DNA of 22,161 nt from Acidobacteriaceae bacterium (GCA_003133425.1 PKXI01000203.1:11701-33861), one strand, 5' to 3'. Numbered from the stretch's first letter, positions 8,149-17,150 are shown. The notes: generated by a model not told the origin, from the letters alone. Numbers and translations: made by a program.

Positions 8149-9534
8149 TTACCAAACGTAGATAGCAACAACCTGAAGAGGACCGGGTAATCCGTCTGTG
8201 ACAGGGGTCTCCAGAACGATCTGCATGTTCTTCCCTTCCCAGTCTGGCGGGGCCTTCTGGAGGGCCTTCTGAAGGTACTCCGGACTTGAAACGAATTCAC
8301 CAGCTGCCTGCGTGCCGTAAGACCTGATTCCGGCCACGATTAAAACGAATTGACCGGTCCTGGAGTTCAGAAGTCTGGTAACAAGGGCGTAGTCCTCCCC
8401 GGATTTTTCGTTGGAGTCAGTTTTTGAGTACCATCGCCGTCCCGACGGGCCTACCTCGCGGATGATCGATTGGTTGCCCTCATCAGCGAATGCAAAATGA
8501 AGATTGGATGTCATTTGCATCGTCCAGCGATTGTTGAAAGCTCCAATGACGATGGCGGGAGAGCTACGCAGGTCTTCGAAGGAGTAGTTGTCCCCAATTC
8601 TGACTTGATTCTTCTTTCCGATCTGGCCAAGGAAAGAAGAAAGCCGAATCGCCGCGTAGACATCCCCGCCTGCGAGCCCATAGTCGGGGTACTCGACCAT
8701 GTCGCCCCAAGTGAGCTTGTCGTCTGGCTCCAAATCAGGCGGTTGACTGAGCCTCTCGAACTGGCCCAGGAACTTCTCAGGAGTCTTGGAATGCCTTTGG
8801 TAGAGCTTGACTGAAGGCAGGTAGACCGGAGGTTTGGCCAGGCAAATAAGAACAGGCTCAGTAGAGGAAAGCGCGGGAGACCAGAACTTCTGCCACACCG
8901 ATTGGGGCGCTCTGGAGCGATAAATTGTCGCCCCTATCAACGCCAAACCGGCCAGAATGACGAGGCTAACTGCCGACAAAATCCACAAAAGTCGCTTGTG
9001 CTTCCCGGAAGCACGCTTTGTCTCTATCAACGGAGGCGATGCGACCTGGGTTGATTCCTGGCCGTGCTCTATTGTCAAGGGCGTTTCTTGAAGTTCCGGC
9101 GCGGGCTGAAGCGGGGGCAATTGCCCCTGGCCCGTTGCAGGGGGCACCCACCTGAATTCGGGAGTGTAGGACCCCACATGAAGTTCGATGCGGACCGCCG
9201 AGTTGTTGGGGGCCGCCTGGTAATACTGGTCAAGTCTTCTGCGTACTTCTCCCGCCTGTACCCGAACTACAGGATCATCTCCGGTTGCGTACCCTGCAGG
9301 ACGCTGAAAGAGGTCCACCCCAATTGTGCGTTCTTTGAGTCGCTCGTGGTTCCCCTCCAGGCGGTGGTGGACCACGTAAGACAGAAACTGTTGGCACCGC
9401 TTGCTTGGCTGGAAAATAGGACTGTTCAGGATCGCATCGAGTTCGCGAAGGACGGATGTTTTTTCAAGTTCATCGAGGGCGTGGGTATCGCCAGTAACCT
9501 CTTCGCGCCCAACCGGATTAACCTTCGAACTCAT
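8149..9534 (-). CDS. single-pass membrane protein with Acidobacteria-type N-terminal regulatory-like domain
   Basis: The 461-residue protein has an N-terminal cytoplasmic domain (about 28-127) with the pattern ILNSPIFQPSKRCQQFLSYV, LKERTIGVDLFQR, DPVVRVQAGEVRRRL and VGSYTPEF. I know this arrangement from many acidobacterial proteins, often annotated as adenylate-cyclase-like or TolB-like, where it precedes effector or periplasmic domains. A Pro/Gln-rich linker (about 132-178) leads to one transmembrane helix (about 182-204) and a roughly 255-residue outer domain I do not recognise. The layout resembles a transmembrane sensor. It is transcribed away from the TonB-dependent receptor, so a role in controlling that locus is possible but only inferred. 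ATG at 9532-9534 follows GGAAGGG at a slightly long spacing of about ten bases. Confidence 0.65.
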   Translation of the reverse strand: MSSKVNPVGREEVTGDTHALDELEKTSVLRELDAILNSPIFQPSKRCQQFLSYVVHHRLEGNHERLKERTIGVDLFQRPAGYATGDDPVVRVQAGEVRRRLDQYYQAAPNNSAVRIELHVGSYTPEFRWVPPATGQGQLPPLQPAPELQETPLTIEHGQESTQVASPPLIETKRASGKHKRLLWILSAVSLVILAGLALIGATIYRSRAPQSVWQKFWSPALSSTEPVLICLAKPPVYLPSVKLYQRHSKTPEKFLGQFERLSQPPDLEPDDKLTWGDMVEYPDYGLAGGDVYAAIRLSSFLGQIGKKNQVRIGDNYSFEDLRSSPAIVIGAFNNRWTMQMTSNLHFAFADEGNQSIIREVGPSGRRWYSKTDSNEKSGEDYALVTRLLNSRTGQFVLIVAGIRSYGTQAAGEFVSSPEYLQKALQKAPPDWEGKNMQIVLETPVTDGLPGPLQVVAIYVW

Positions 9535-10298
9535 GGCACTAACACCCTTCCGTTTGAGAGCAGCTGCGATCGAAACAAGCCGTAGCCAGCCAAAACTCTA
9601 CGCTTCTCTGAGCAAATGAACAAGACTGGTTGTTGTTAAGGCTTTGCCGAAAGGTTAATCGGGGCCCAACGTGCTGTCTTTGCCAACTCCCACCTTGCAG
9701 GCTCTATCTTGCACATTCGGAAAGGGTTCGTCAACCAGGCAAGGCCCCGCCTTCCTGCCACCATACTGTAATACACCGTGTCCTACTTGAAAAGCCCCTC
9801 CATGGCGGCAGATGGTTGTGTGCAGATGCCGCAGCCGGTACTGTGCTTCTCTGGATTCACTTGATTCCCGGCAGAGTCTTGCGGTCGAACGCTTTTGGCG
9901 AAGGCGCCATTTTTACGCTACGGCAGGCAGACGCAGCAGCGGTGTATCGGTCGGATCCCTTTCGGGGGCGCATTCACAATTCCGGAGGCATCCACGGAAT
10001 TGCGAAGAAAACGAAATGAGAAGGGCACACTCTGCCTCGGGACCCGCAGTCGGTTCCGGTCCAGCTTGAAAGCCGCGCGTGCACTTGGCAAGTTCAAGTG
10101 CGCAAAAGACGGCCCTCCCATGTGAGCAGTGGCGACCAGGGTTGACCCGGTTGTCAGGGCTCGAAGCGAAACCAGGGACGAATACCTGGTTACGAATGAT
10201 TTTCACAAGGTCGCCCGGAATGCGAGGGCCCAATAACTCAACAGCATTTCCGAAATCCCAGGAGCATACCTGAGTTTCGGGTTCTACAAGGAGACCAC
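9535..10298. other. 764-base gap between divergent membrane protein and TonB-dependent receptor genes
   Basis: No convincing gene was found. Open frames here (for example plus 9630-10019, minus 9913-10233) give Arg/Cys/Pro-rich products without family marks. The gap must hold divergent promoters and probably a long 5' leader for the receptor. The last 50 bases contain a nested inverted repeat (10250-10280) followed by a strong AAGGAGA ribosome binding site at 10288-10294. Decayed coding sequence cannot be excluded in 9800-10020. Confidence 0.5.
10250..10280 (+). promoter_or_regulatory. nested stem-loop in the leader of the TonB-dependent receptor gene
   Basis: CCGAAA (10250-10255) pairs with TTTCGG (10275-10280), and inside it CAGG pairs with CCTG around a six-base loop. 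The structure ends seven bases before the AAGGAGA ribosome binding site, so it could act in the mRNA on translation or stability, or as a binding site in DNA. The pairing is seen directly; function is inferred. Confidence 0.3.
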
Positions 10299-13200
10299 AT
10301 GACCAGCATCAGATTCTTGACAAGGGTGTCCGTCCTCGCGGCCCTTCTAGTGGGCTTGGGAGGGTTACCGGCCTTCGCTCAATTCTTAAGCGGAATTGAG
10401 GGTACGGCACACGATCCAACCGGGGCTCTTGTTTCCGGAGCCAAGGTCACCATTACGGATGTCCGGATCGGAGTGACGAGAGAGACCAAAACCAACCAGG
10501 CGGGTTACTTCCGCGTCGACAGCATCGGCGCATCCAATTACAAAGTGCGGATTGAAGCCGACGGCTTCAAGTCCTGGGAGCAGACGGGACTTGTCCTTCA
10601 GGTCGGCGAGACTCGCACTATTGCCCCCGTGCTGGAGGTGGGCGCGGTATCCACGGAGGTCACTGTCAGCGCCTCGGAGGCTACAGTCGATCTGGTAACG
10701 GCGAAGACCGAGTCGGTCATTTCGGAAGTCACCTTGCAGGAGACGCCGCTTTCAGGCCAGAACGTCTACGGTCTGGCTGCTCTGACGCCCGGCATGACGG
10801 GCGCCGCTACTCAAAAGGGCGCCGACAACTATACCAATGAGTACTCCATCAACATCAACGCCGCCGGTCTGCGCCAGGAGCAGAACGGATACGAGATCGA
10901 TGGCGCCCAGACCAATACACCGTCCCGCGGCGGCGGCACATCCATCTCTCCCAATCCGGAGATCGTCCAATCGATGGAGATCAAGACCAACGATTTCGAT
11001 GCACAAAAAGGACGGAATGGCGGCGCGACGGTCGACGTCTTCACCGTCTCAGGCACCAACCAGTTTCATGGAACCATCGACTACTGGTTCACGAACAATG
11101 ACCTCTTGGCGAAGACCCATTTTCAATCTTCGATTCCGACCTCCCAACGCAACGAAATCAGCGGCACCATGGGTGGTCCCCTTTTCAAGAACAAGCTGTT
11201 CTGGTTTGGCGCGATCGACGTGCTTCGTTCCAGCGTCACCAGTTCCGGCACGGCCACTGTCGAGACGCAGGATCTCTACAACTGGGTTAGCGCCAATCTC
11301 AAAACCGTTGGCGGCAATCCAAACTACGCGCTTCAGTCTCTTTCGATGGCTCCGCCGCTGACCTACGCAACCGCATCGAGCACGGGCGCCAAGACGGTCG
11401 CCCAGATTACTTCCACGGCGTTTGGGGGCACGTGTACCACGTGCTCGGAACTCGTCGCGCCCCCTGCGGGGCTCCCCATGACCTTGGATGCGATCGGCAC
11501 AGTTAACTACACCGGAGCCGCGCCCAAGAACGGATACCAGTGGAGCTTCCGGGTTGACGATTATCTTGGCAAGAACGATCGCGTCTATGTGGATGCAATG
11601 CGCACCTGGGACTACGCCTTTGACAATGGTCCGGGCATACGGTCCGCGCAGAACGCCACCGGCACAAACCACTCCACCTTTATCAATGTCGATTGGACGC
11701 ACACATTCAATCCGCATCTGCTGAATGAGGCGGGGGCGAATATTATTCGACCCTATGGCCAAGACGGTGGAAACGCCAGTTTTGCCATTCCGAGCGTCAC
11801 GATAGGTTCGGGAGTCTCGGGATTTGGTGGCTGGGGACCTGGGAACTTCACCCAAACCACAATTGCCTGGCGCGATGTGATGACGGCAACGGTGAAATCA
11901 CACACACTCAAGTTCGGCTTTGAGCAGGACAATATCCGCGAGTACGATTCGCAGCAGCCTGGCAACGATCGTCCATCGTACACCTTCCAGAATTTGCTCG
12001 ACTTTGTCCAGGCGGCGGCAGTATCAGAAAACGCTACACCGCTCAGCATTCTCCCTGGAACAGCTGTCAATGGCTTTTACACGCAAGCGCCCTATAACCG
12101 GCGCTATCGTGAGCTTTTCACGGGCATCTACGCTCAGGACGACTGGAAGGTCACACCGACACTTACTGTGAATGCCGGTGTCCGGTTCGACATGATGACC
12201 AACATGTTTTCCATCCTCAGTCCGAAATTGTCCCCATTGAAGCTGGGATCAGGCTCTGCGTTTAATGGTCAGGTTTCGGCCGCAACTGTCGGGCTGGCCC
12301 CGAACAATCACGTGCTTGACCATAGCCTGTGGGGCATTACCCCTCGCCTCGGGTTTTCCTGGGATGTCTTCGGAAAGGGCAAGTCGGCCTTGCGCGGTGG
12401 CTTCGGCTGGTTCTCGGACCAACCGCCCTACCTGCACATCTCGGACATTACGGCAAACAACCTGCCAAATACTTACCAGCCGAGTTTGAACGCGTTGTCG
12501 GGGAATACGATCACCTACCAACTCTGCAGCGCTCCAGTGGGCAACACTATCGTGTGCCCGGTGTTGCCTATCAGCACGAGTTCTGTGGCGGTTGACCCGA
12601 CTACCGGCGCTCTCCGCGTCAATGGCACTATTCAGAGAGCAGCTCTCGGTGGCTACGATCCTCAGTACAAAATGACTCAGGTCCTGGCCTGGAGCATGAG
12701 CTGGCAGCAGCAACTGCCAATGAACATGATTGCTGAGGCGAACTACTCCGCGTCGGCAGCCCATCATCTGCCAATTTACAATCAGGATCTGAATCGCTTT
12801 TCAGGCGACCTGATCCAAAACAATGGAGCCTTTACCCGCCTCAATCCAAACTTCGGCGGAATCGACTATGCCACCTCCAACGGCAATTCCATCGGTCAAT
12901 ACTTTTCGGCGTTACTGTCCCGCGCTCCCTCTCACGGGCTGGCGATGAGCGGCATTTACACCTTTGGGAAGTCGACGGATGAACTTAGCAGTTCGGCCTC
13001 GTTGGATGGTGGAAACATCACAAGCAGCACTCAGAACGGCCCGATCATCCAGAACGGCAATCTACCATTCCAGCGCGGGAGGGCCGACTTTGACATTCGG
13101 CAGCAATTCTCGGCCACCGGCACCTGGACGGTTCCGAACAACTACCCCAATGCTTTTGAGAGAAATCTGCTAGGCGGATGGGAGTTCGGCGGTGCGTGGG

Positions 13201-13733
13201 TGATTAATACGGGGTTACCCGCCTGGGTAACGACGAATCAGTCCTTCGCTCCGGTCTGCTCAAGCGGAACGCCTTCAGGCAGCAAGTGTCCTGCCGGCAC
13301 GACCGTCATTGGCAATACCGGAGGCAACTACAACGCGGATGGAGACAGCCTGGGTGTGCCGATGACACCTAGCTTCGGCAGCCACCTGAGCGGCATGAAG
13401 AAGGCTAACTTCCTATCCGGAGTGTTTAGCGGCGGCGCGTCGGCATTCCCGTCGCCCACCTTTGCAGCCACCGGGAGCGAGGGCAACCTCCCTCGGAACT
13501 CTTACGATAACCTCGGATACAACAACCTCAACTTCTCTTTTGGCAAGTTCTTCTCGACTCCGTGGTTCTTCGGAGAAAAGTTGAAATTTGAGGCCAAAGG
13601 CGAACTCTATAATGCGTTCAACCGGTCCAATCTAATTGGACTGGATGTGAATATGCCCGACAGCAACTTTGGAAAGGCGACGAGCCAATTGCCCGCGCGC
13701 AGTCTGCAAATGCAGCTACGGGCCAGTTTTTAG
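10299..13733 (+). CDS. Oar-like TonB-dependent outer-membrane receptor with carboxypeptidase-regulatory-like domain
   Basis: The 1144-residue protein has a cleavable signal (ends GLPAFAQ, about residue 27), then a carboxypeptidase-regulatory-like beta-sandwich (about 30-115: GIEGTAHDPTGALVSGAKVTI, NQAGYFRVDSI, YKVRIEADGFK). A plug-like region follows (about 120-250: ETPLSGQNVYGLAALTPGM, NGYEIDGAQTN), then a long beta-barrel rich in alternating aromatic strands that ends in a C-terminal Phe (QMQLRASF), as expected for Bam-inserted barrels. Length and order match the large TonB-dependent receptors expanded in Acidobacteriota, which import oligosaccharides or other large ligands. A TonB box is not obvious. 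The start is fixed by AAGGAGA five bases upstream. It precedes the plus-strand GH31/GH3/GH35 genes, which suggests it imports their substrate; the ligand itself cannot be read from sequence. Confidence 0.92.
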   Translation: MTSIRFLTRVSVLAALLVGLGGLPAFAQFLSGIEGTAHDPTGALVSGAKVTITDVRIGVTRETKTNQAGYFRVDSIGASNYKVRIEADGFKSWEQTGLVLQVGETRTIAPVLEVGAVSTEVTVSASEATVDLVTAKTESVISEVTLQETPLSGQNVYGLAALTPGMTGAATQKGADNYTNEYSININAAGLRQEQNGYEIDGAQTNTPSRGGGTSISPNPEIVQSMEIKTNDFDAQKGRNGGATVDVFTVSGTNQFHGTIDYWFTNNDLLAKTHFQSSIPTSQRNEISGTMGGPLFKNKLFWFGAIDVLRSSVTSSGTATVETQDLYNWVSANLKTVGGNPNYALQSLSMAPPLTYATASSTGAKTVAQITSTAFGGTCTTCSELVAPPAGLPMTLDAIGTVNYTGAAPKNGYQWSFRVDDYLGKNDRVYVDAMRTWDYAFDNGPGIRSAQNATGTNHSTFINVDWTHTFNPHLLNEAGANIIRPYGQDGGNASFAIPSVTIGSGVSGFGGWGPGNFTQTTIAWRDVMTATVKSHTLKFGFEQDNIREYDSQQPGNDRPSYTFQNLLDFVQAAAVSENATPLSILPGTAVNGFYTQAPYNRRYRELFTGIYAQDDWKVTPTLTVNAGVRFDMMTNMFSILSPKLSPLKLGSGSAFNGQVSAATVGLAPNNHVLDHSLWGITPRLGFSWDVFGKGKSALRGGFGWFSDQPPYLHISDITANNLPNTYQPSLNALSGNTITYQLCSAPVGNTIVCPVLPISTSSVAVDPTTGALRVNGTIQRAALGGYDPQYKMTQVLAWSMSWQQQLPMNMIAEANYSASAAHHLPIYNQDLNRFSGDLIQNNGAFTRLNPNFGGIDYATSNGNSIGQYFSALLSRAPSHGLAMSGIYTFGKSTDELSSSASLDGGNITSSTQNGPIIQNGNLPFQRGRADFDIRQQFSATGTWTVPNNYPNAFERNLLGGWEFGGAWVINTGLPAWVTTNQSFAPVCSSGTPSGSKCPAGTTVIGNTGGNYNADGDSLGVPMTPSFGSHLSGMKKANFLSGVFSGGASAFPSPTFAATGSEGNLPRNSYDNLGYNNLNFSFGKFFSTPWFFGEKLKFEAKGELYNAFNRSNLIGLDVNMPDSNFGKATSQLPARSLQMQLRASF

Positions 13734-13757
13734 GCTCGTAAGCTAGTCGCACCTTGG

Positions 13758-13820
13758 GGAGAAGTGATGGATTGCGCGTGTCGCCCTCTTGACCTCACGT
13801 CAGCTTTCCACCACTTCTCC
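13758..13820 (+). terminator. candidate terminator-like inverted repeat after the receptor gene
   Basis: GGAGAAGTG (13758-13766) is perfectly complementary to CACTTCTCC (13812-13820). After one A-C mismatch the pairing resumes as TGG/CCA. The loop is 37 bases. A pyrimidine-rich run (TCTTCTTGTTT) follows and the element starts 25 bases after the receptor stop codon. The long loop and broken T-run make it an imperfect intrinsic terminator. Confidence 0.35.
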
Positions 13821-13932
13821 TCTTCTTGTTTCCAATGAATCAGTGATGGGCAGTGTGTCTGCGCCACCTCTCCGCTGGACAGTTTCGCGGCACGGGTACT
13901 GGCTTCGGCACGCGCCACGAGGAAGTGCGGGG

Positions 13933-14427
13933 ATGCAATCCTTTATTCGTCGCAGCGGTAGCCTGCTCTGTGCGTTGGCTTTCTTGCTAGAATGCGGACC
14001 CGCGACCGCTGAGCAGGCTTCGGTTGTCCTTACGCGCGGCAACACTACCATTGTCTTCGATCCGTATTTGCCGAACATCCTGCGCGTGACGCTGAGCTTG
14101 AAGCGCGAACCAGCGCTGGTCGGACCAAGATATGGCTTTGTGGCCAAGCCAGTGGACACTGGGTGGAGCGCGAGCCAGACGGCTCAGGCTGACGTCTACC
14201 GGTCGGATCGAATCGTGGCGACCGTCGACCGCGATCTGCCCGACAACAAGCCGCCAGTTCAGACGATCGTGGACATAAGCGAGTACTTCAACGGCTCGGC
14301 TCTCTGCTTATCTGGTTGCAAAGGCGCTTGCCATGGTTCCAAAATGCAAGAATTTGTTATCAAATCGAACGCCGTTATTGAGATGACGCGCGGAGCCAGC
14401 GAGTTGGCTTGTCCAGCGCATCTTTAA
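13933..14427 (+). pseudogene. truncated GH31 gene, N-terminal domain only
   Basis: The 164-residue product has a signal peptide (about 1-26) and then the start of a GH31 N-terminal domain: VVLTRGNTTIVFDPYLPNIL, RVTLSL, GFVAKP, a GW pair and DVYRSDRI. These match the same positions in the two complete GH31 genes downstream (EPYAPNI, RVTLS, GWTH, the AR after IYKS or VFRS). Homology fades after ISEYFNGSA (about residue 123, near base 14302); the last 40 residues are Cys-rich and unrelated. The catalytic barrel and both catalytic Asp residues are absent, so it cannot be a glycosidase. ATG 13933 is chosen because GAGGAAG lies seven bases upstream and a signal peptide follows; the frame is open further up to 13789. 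It is most likely the remnant of a third tandem GH31, though an expressed secreted fragment is possible. Confidence 0.7.
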
Positions 14428-14435
14428 AGGATAAC

Positions 14436-14473
14436 GGTTGAGACTATTGAGCTGGGGTTCGCTGGTTGAGACT
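14436..14473. repeat. 10-base direct repeat upstream of the first complete GH31 gene
   Basis: GGTTGAGACT occurs at 14436-14445 and again at 14464-14473, 28 bases apart start to start, in the 118-base gap before the GH31 start. Spaced direct copies in an upstream region fit a transcription-factor site, but no matching known operator is recognised. They could also be residue of the rearrangement that truncated the upstream GH31 copy. Confidence 0.35.
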
Positions 14474-14531
14474 GTGCATTCATTTATTACGTGATTCGAA
14501 GCACTTGTGCGCAGCTTTCTGCTGCAGTAAT

Positions 14532-14551
14532 AGGAGAGGATTCAGATGAGA
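14532..14551 (+). promoter_or_regulatory. ribosome binding site and start context shared with the second GH31 gene
   Basis: The 20 bases aggagaggattcagatgaga, spanning the ribosome binding site and the ATG at 14546, are identical to those at 17151-17170 before the paralogous gene. A small hairpin, GCAGC/GCTGC with a five-base loop, sits just upstream at 14511-14525. The shared leader supports the start and a duplication that included the translation signal. Confidence 0.65.
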
Positions 14552-16975
14552 CTCATGCAAGATTGGGGCAAAGTGTTGACCTCGGTTATGCTCGCGGCAT
14601 TTGCTGGGGTAATACTCCATGCACAGAGCGCCGGGATGATTCTTGAGCGAGATGGCCGCACAATCTTTCTTGAACCGTACGCACCGAACATCATTCGAGT
14701 CACGTTGAGCAAGACCACGGCAACAGCGACCGCATCCTCGGGATATGGTTTTGTGGGAACGCCCGCGATGACTGGCTGGACTCATGAGCAGGATTCTGAC
14801 GGCGGCGACGTTTTTCGCTCCGCGAGGCTGGTTGTTCATCTCTCTCCCGACCACATGGACCAGTCCCTCCTGCCGCATCCCATGCCGCTCGATGATCTGA
14901 ATCGGTCCCTGCGAGACCATTACTTTGGCGGGGGCTCCAGGAGAGGACCCAACCAAGACACCATCTCTGTAACAACGGCTTCGGGACAGATGCTCCTTAA
15001 CATGCGGAGTTGGTTCATGATTCCCAACCATTCCGAGTCCGCGACGGCGGACGCGGATAAGCAGGAACAAAAGGACGCTGGCTATCGTGTCTCTGCAACA
15101 TTCGACTCGCCGGCAGACGAACACTACTACGGACTCGGTCAACAGCAACAGGGCGCTCTCGACCTGCGGGATCATCAGATCCGCTGCTGGCATGACTACT
15201 CAGCGATCGGCGGGCAGAACGTCTGCGTTCCGTTCATGATCTCCAGCCGCGGCTATGGTCTCATCTGGGACAATCCTTCAAAAACTACCATCAATCTCGG
15301 CTTCAACCAGCAGAACACCTGGTCGTCAGAAATAGGAGACCGTGTTTCGTTCTTTGTAATCGCTGGGACAAACAGCGACGAGATATACCAGGGCTATCGC
15401 CAACTAACCGGCATTACTCATATGTTGCCGAAGGCGGCGTATGGCTACATCCAGAGCAAGGCAATCTATCCCACTCAGGATCAGCTCATGGCAGTTGCGA
15501 AGGGATATCGCGACCGTCAGCTTCCCCTGGATGTTCTAGTGGTCGATTTTCTCAACATGACCAGGCAGGGCGAACTGGATCTGGACCCTGCGCGGTGGCC
15601 CGATCCAGCCGCGATGAACCAGCAGCTTCATTCCATGGGCATCTCCACGCTGCTGAGCGTTTGGCCGCATTTCTCTGCTGGTACCCGTTACTACGACATG
15701 CTGCGGGACAAGGGATGGCTGATCCATTCCGCCGATGGAACACCGGATTCTGGTCGGTTCAAAGATGTAATCGGCCCGAACATCGATACCACCAACCCTG
15801 CCGCTGCCAAGTGGTTCTGGGAGGCCATCAGGGATCGATACATCAAGCCCTACCATTTCGACTATATCTGGCTCGACGAAACGGAGCCCGATATCGATCC
15901 GGCGAAGGACTTCTTCTCCATTGGATCAGGATCACGCTATTACAACGTCTATCCGTTGTTCCACACAGCTTCTGTGTACGAAGGATTCAGGCGCGACTTC
16001 GGAGACAGCCGGCGGGTCCTGATTCTTGCCCGCGCCGCCTACCTCGGAGCGCAACGGAACGGCACAATCTTCTGGTCGAGCGACATCCTCTCGACATGGG
16101 ACATGTTGAAGCGCTCCGTCCCGACCGGTTTGAACTTCACAGCATCGGGTATGCCTTACTGGGATACCGATATCGCCGGCTTCTTCTCTCCTTCCCTCCC
16201 TGCGACGTACCGTCCGATGCACACACCCTTGGTCGATCCCTCAGATGCACTTGGCACGGTCGGCAACTACGTGGACTATCCCGAGTTGTTTGTGAGGTGG
16301 TTTCAATGGGCTGCCTTCCAACCTGTCATGCGGGCCCACGGCGAGAGGAACCACAACGAGGTTTGGTCCTACGGCAAACAGGCTGAGCCGATCCTCGAAA
16401 AGTATCTGCGCTTGCGATACCAACTATTGCCCTACACATACTCCCTCGCTTATGGAAGCTTTCAAAGCGGCGCTCCCTTCATGCGCGCGCTATTCATGGA
16501 TTTTCCCAATGATCCAAATGTCGCGGGGATTGGCGATGAGTACATGTTCGGCCCCGCGTTTCTAGTAGCCCCAATTACTGACCAGGGAGCAACGAGCCGC
16601 ACTGTCTATTTGCCCAGTGGTACAGACTGGTACAACTATTGGACCAACGAACGCGTCAAAGGCGGTCAGACAATCAACGTGAGCGCGCCCATCGATACAA
16701 TTCCACTCTTCGTCCGCGCCGGGTCCATACTTCCGCTCGGCACCCAGATTCTAAGCACAGACGAGAAGCAGGACCTGGCAAAGATCAAAATCTACCCAGG
16801 TGCCGATGGAGATTTCACGCTTTACAGCGACGACGGAAAAACCTATGCCTACGAAAAGGGAGACTTCCGTATCACCAACCTGCACTGGGACGACTCGACG
16901 GGTAAGTTAACCCAGAAAGGATCGGTCGCTTGGACTGTTCCGGATAGTCAACTCGTGGAGGTGGTCGGACATTAG
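14546..16975 (+). CDS. exported GH31 glycoside hydrolase, divergent paralog
   Basis: The 809-residue protein has a signal peptide (ends VILHAQ, about 27), the GH31 N-terminal beta domain (about 30-290), a TIM barrel with IWLDETEPD (Asp444 as the expected nucleophile) and IFWSSDILSTWDML (Asp513 as the acid/base), then C-terminal beta domains ending in a DUF5110-like region (YPGADGDFTLYSDDGKTYAY). GH31 enzymes are retaining alpha-glycosidases, mainly alpha-glucosidases and alpha-xylosidases. Both catalytic Asp residues are present, so it should be active. Some pocket motifs depart from the neighbour at 17165: VVDFLNMT replaces VLDWFYYT and LARAAYLG replaces LSRDAYLG, so specificity may differ. 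It is longer than its paralog between about 100 and 180. It probably acts in the periplasm or outer membrane on oligosaccharides imported by the adjacent receptor. Confidence 0.9.
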   Translation: MRLMQDWGKVLTSVMLAAFAGVILHAQSAGMILERDGRTIFLEPYAPNIIRVTLSKTTATATASSGYGFVGTPAMTGWTHEQDSDGGDVFRSARLVVHLSPDHMDQSLLPHPMPLDDLNRSLRDHYFGGGSRRGPNQDTISVTTASGQMLLNMRSWFMIPNHSESATADADKQEQKDAGYRVSATFDSPADEHYYGLGQQQQGALDLRDHQIRCWHDYSAIGGQNVCVPFMISSRGYGLIWDNPSKTTINLGFNQQNTWSSEIGDRVSFFVIAGTNSDEIYQGYRQLTGITHMLPKAAYGYIQSKAIYPTQDQLMAVAKGYRDRQLPLDVLVVDFLNMTRQGELDLDPARWPDPAAMNQQLHSMGISTLLSVWPHFSAGTRYYDMLRDKGWLIHSADGTPDSGRFKDVIGPNIDTTNPAAAKWFWEAIRDRYIKPYHFDYIWLDETEPDIDPAKDFFSIGSGSRYYNVYPLFHTASVYEGFRRDFGDSRRVLILARAAYLGAQRNGTIFWSSDILSTWDMLKRSVPTGLNFTASGMPYWDTDIAGFFSPSLPATYRPMHTPLVDPSDALGTVGNYVDYPELFVRWFQWAAFQPVMRAHGERNHNEVWSYGKQAEPILEKYLRLRYQLLPYTYSLAYGSFQSGAPFMRALFMDFPNDPNVAGIGDEYMFGPAFLVAPITDQGATSRTVYLPSGTDWYNYWTNERVKGGQTINVSAPIDTIPLFVRAGSILPLGTQILSTDEKQDLAKIKIYPGADGDFTLYSDDGKTYAYEKGDFRITNLHWDDSTGKLTQKGSVAWTVPDSQLVEVVGH

Positions 16976-17049
16976 TTCACTCCTGATGATTGCAAAGTCA
17001 ATAGCTGCCTCGCAGTGCAGGAACAAACGTAACGCCGAACGACAGAATG

Positions 17050-17089
17050 CAGCGATGACTCTCGAACGAACATTCGCGAGTCATCGCTG
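17050..17089 (+). terminator. perfect 12-bp stem-loop between the two GH31 genes
   Basis: CAGCGATGACTC (17050-17061) pairs without mismatch with GAGTCATCGCTG (17078-17089) around a 16-base loop, which itself can add two more CG pairs. It lies 75 bases after one GH31 stop and 75 bases before the next start. No T-run follows, so it may be a partial terminator, an mRNA-end stabiliser or a protein site rather than a classic intrinsic terminator. Confidence 0.4.
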
Positions 17090-17150
17090 TGGTTCAAGCA
17101 GTTCTTTGTTCTCCCAAAACAGATACGTGCAAATTCTAGCGACACGCAAG

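Noticed and set aside
9630..10019. 129-codon plus-strand frame in the gap before the receptor
   Set aside because: The last 40 residues (including GAIFTLR and YRSDPF) faintly recall a YCII-type tail, but the first part is Cys/Arg/Pro-rich and key residues are missing; the resemblance is too weak to call.
11049..11855. 268-codon minus-strand open frame
   Set aside because: It is antisense to the barrel region of the TonB-dependent receptor, Arg/Gly/Val-rich and lacking any recognisable motif.
15595..16386. 263-codon plus-strand open frame inside the first GH31
   Set aside because: It is out of frame with the catalytic barrel of GH31 and Arg/His/Leu-rich; no domain is visible.
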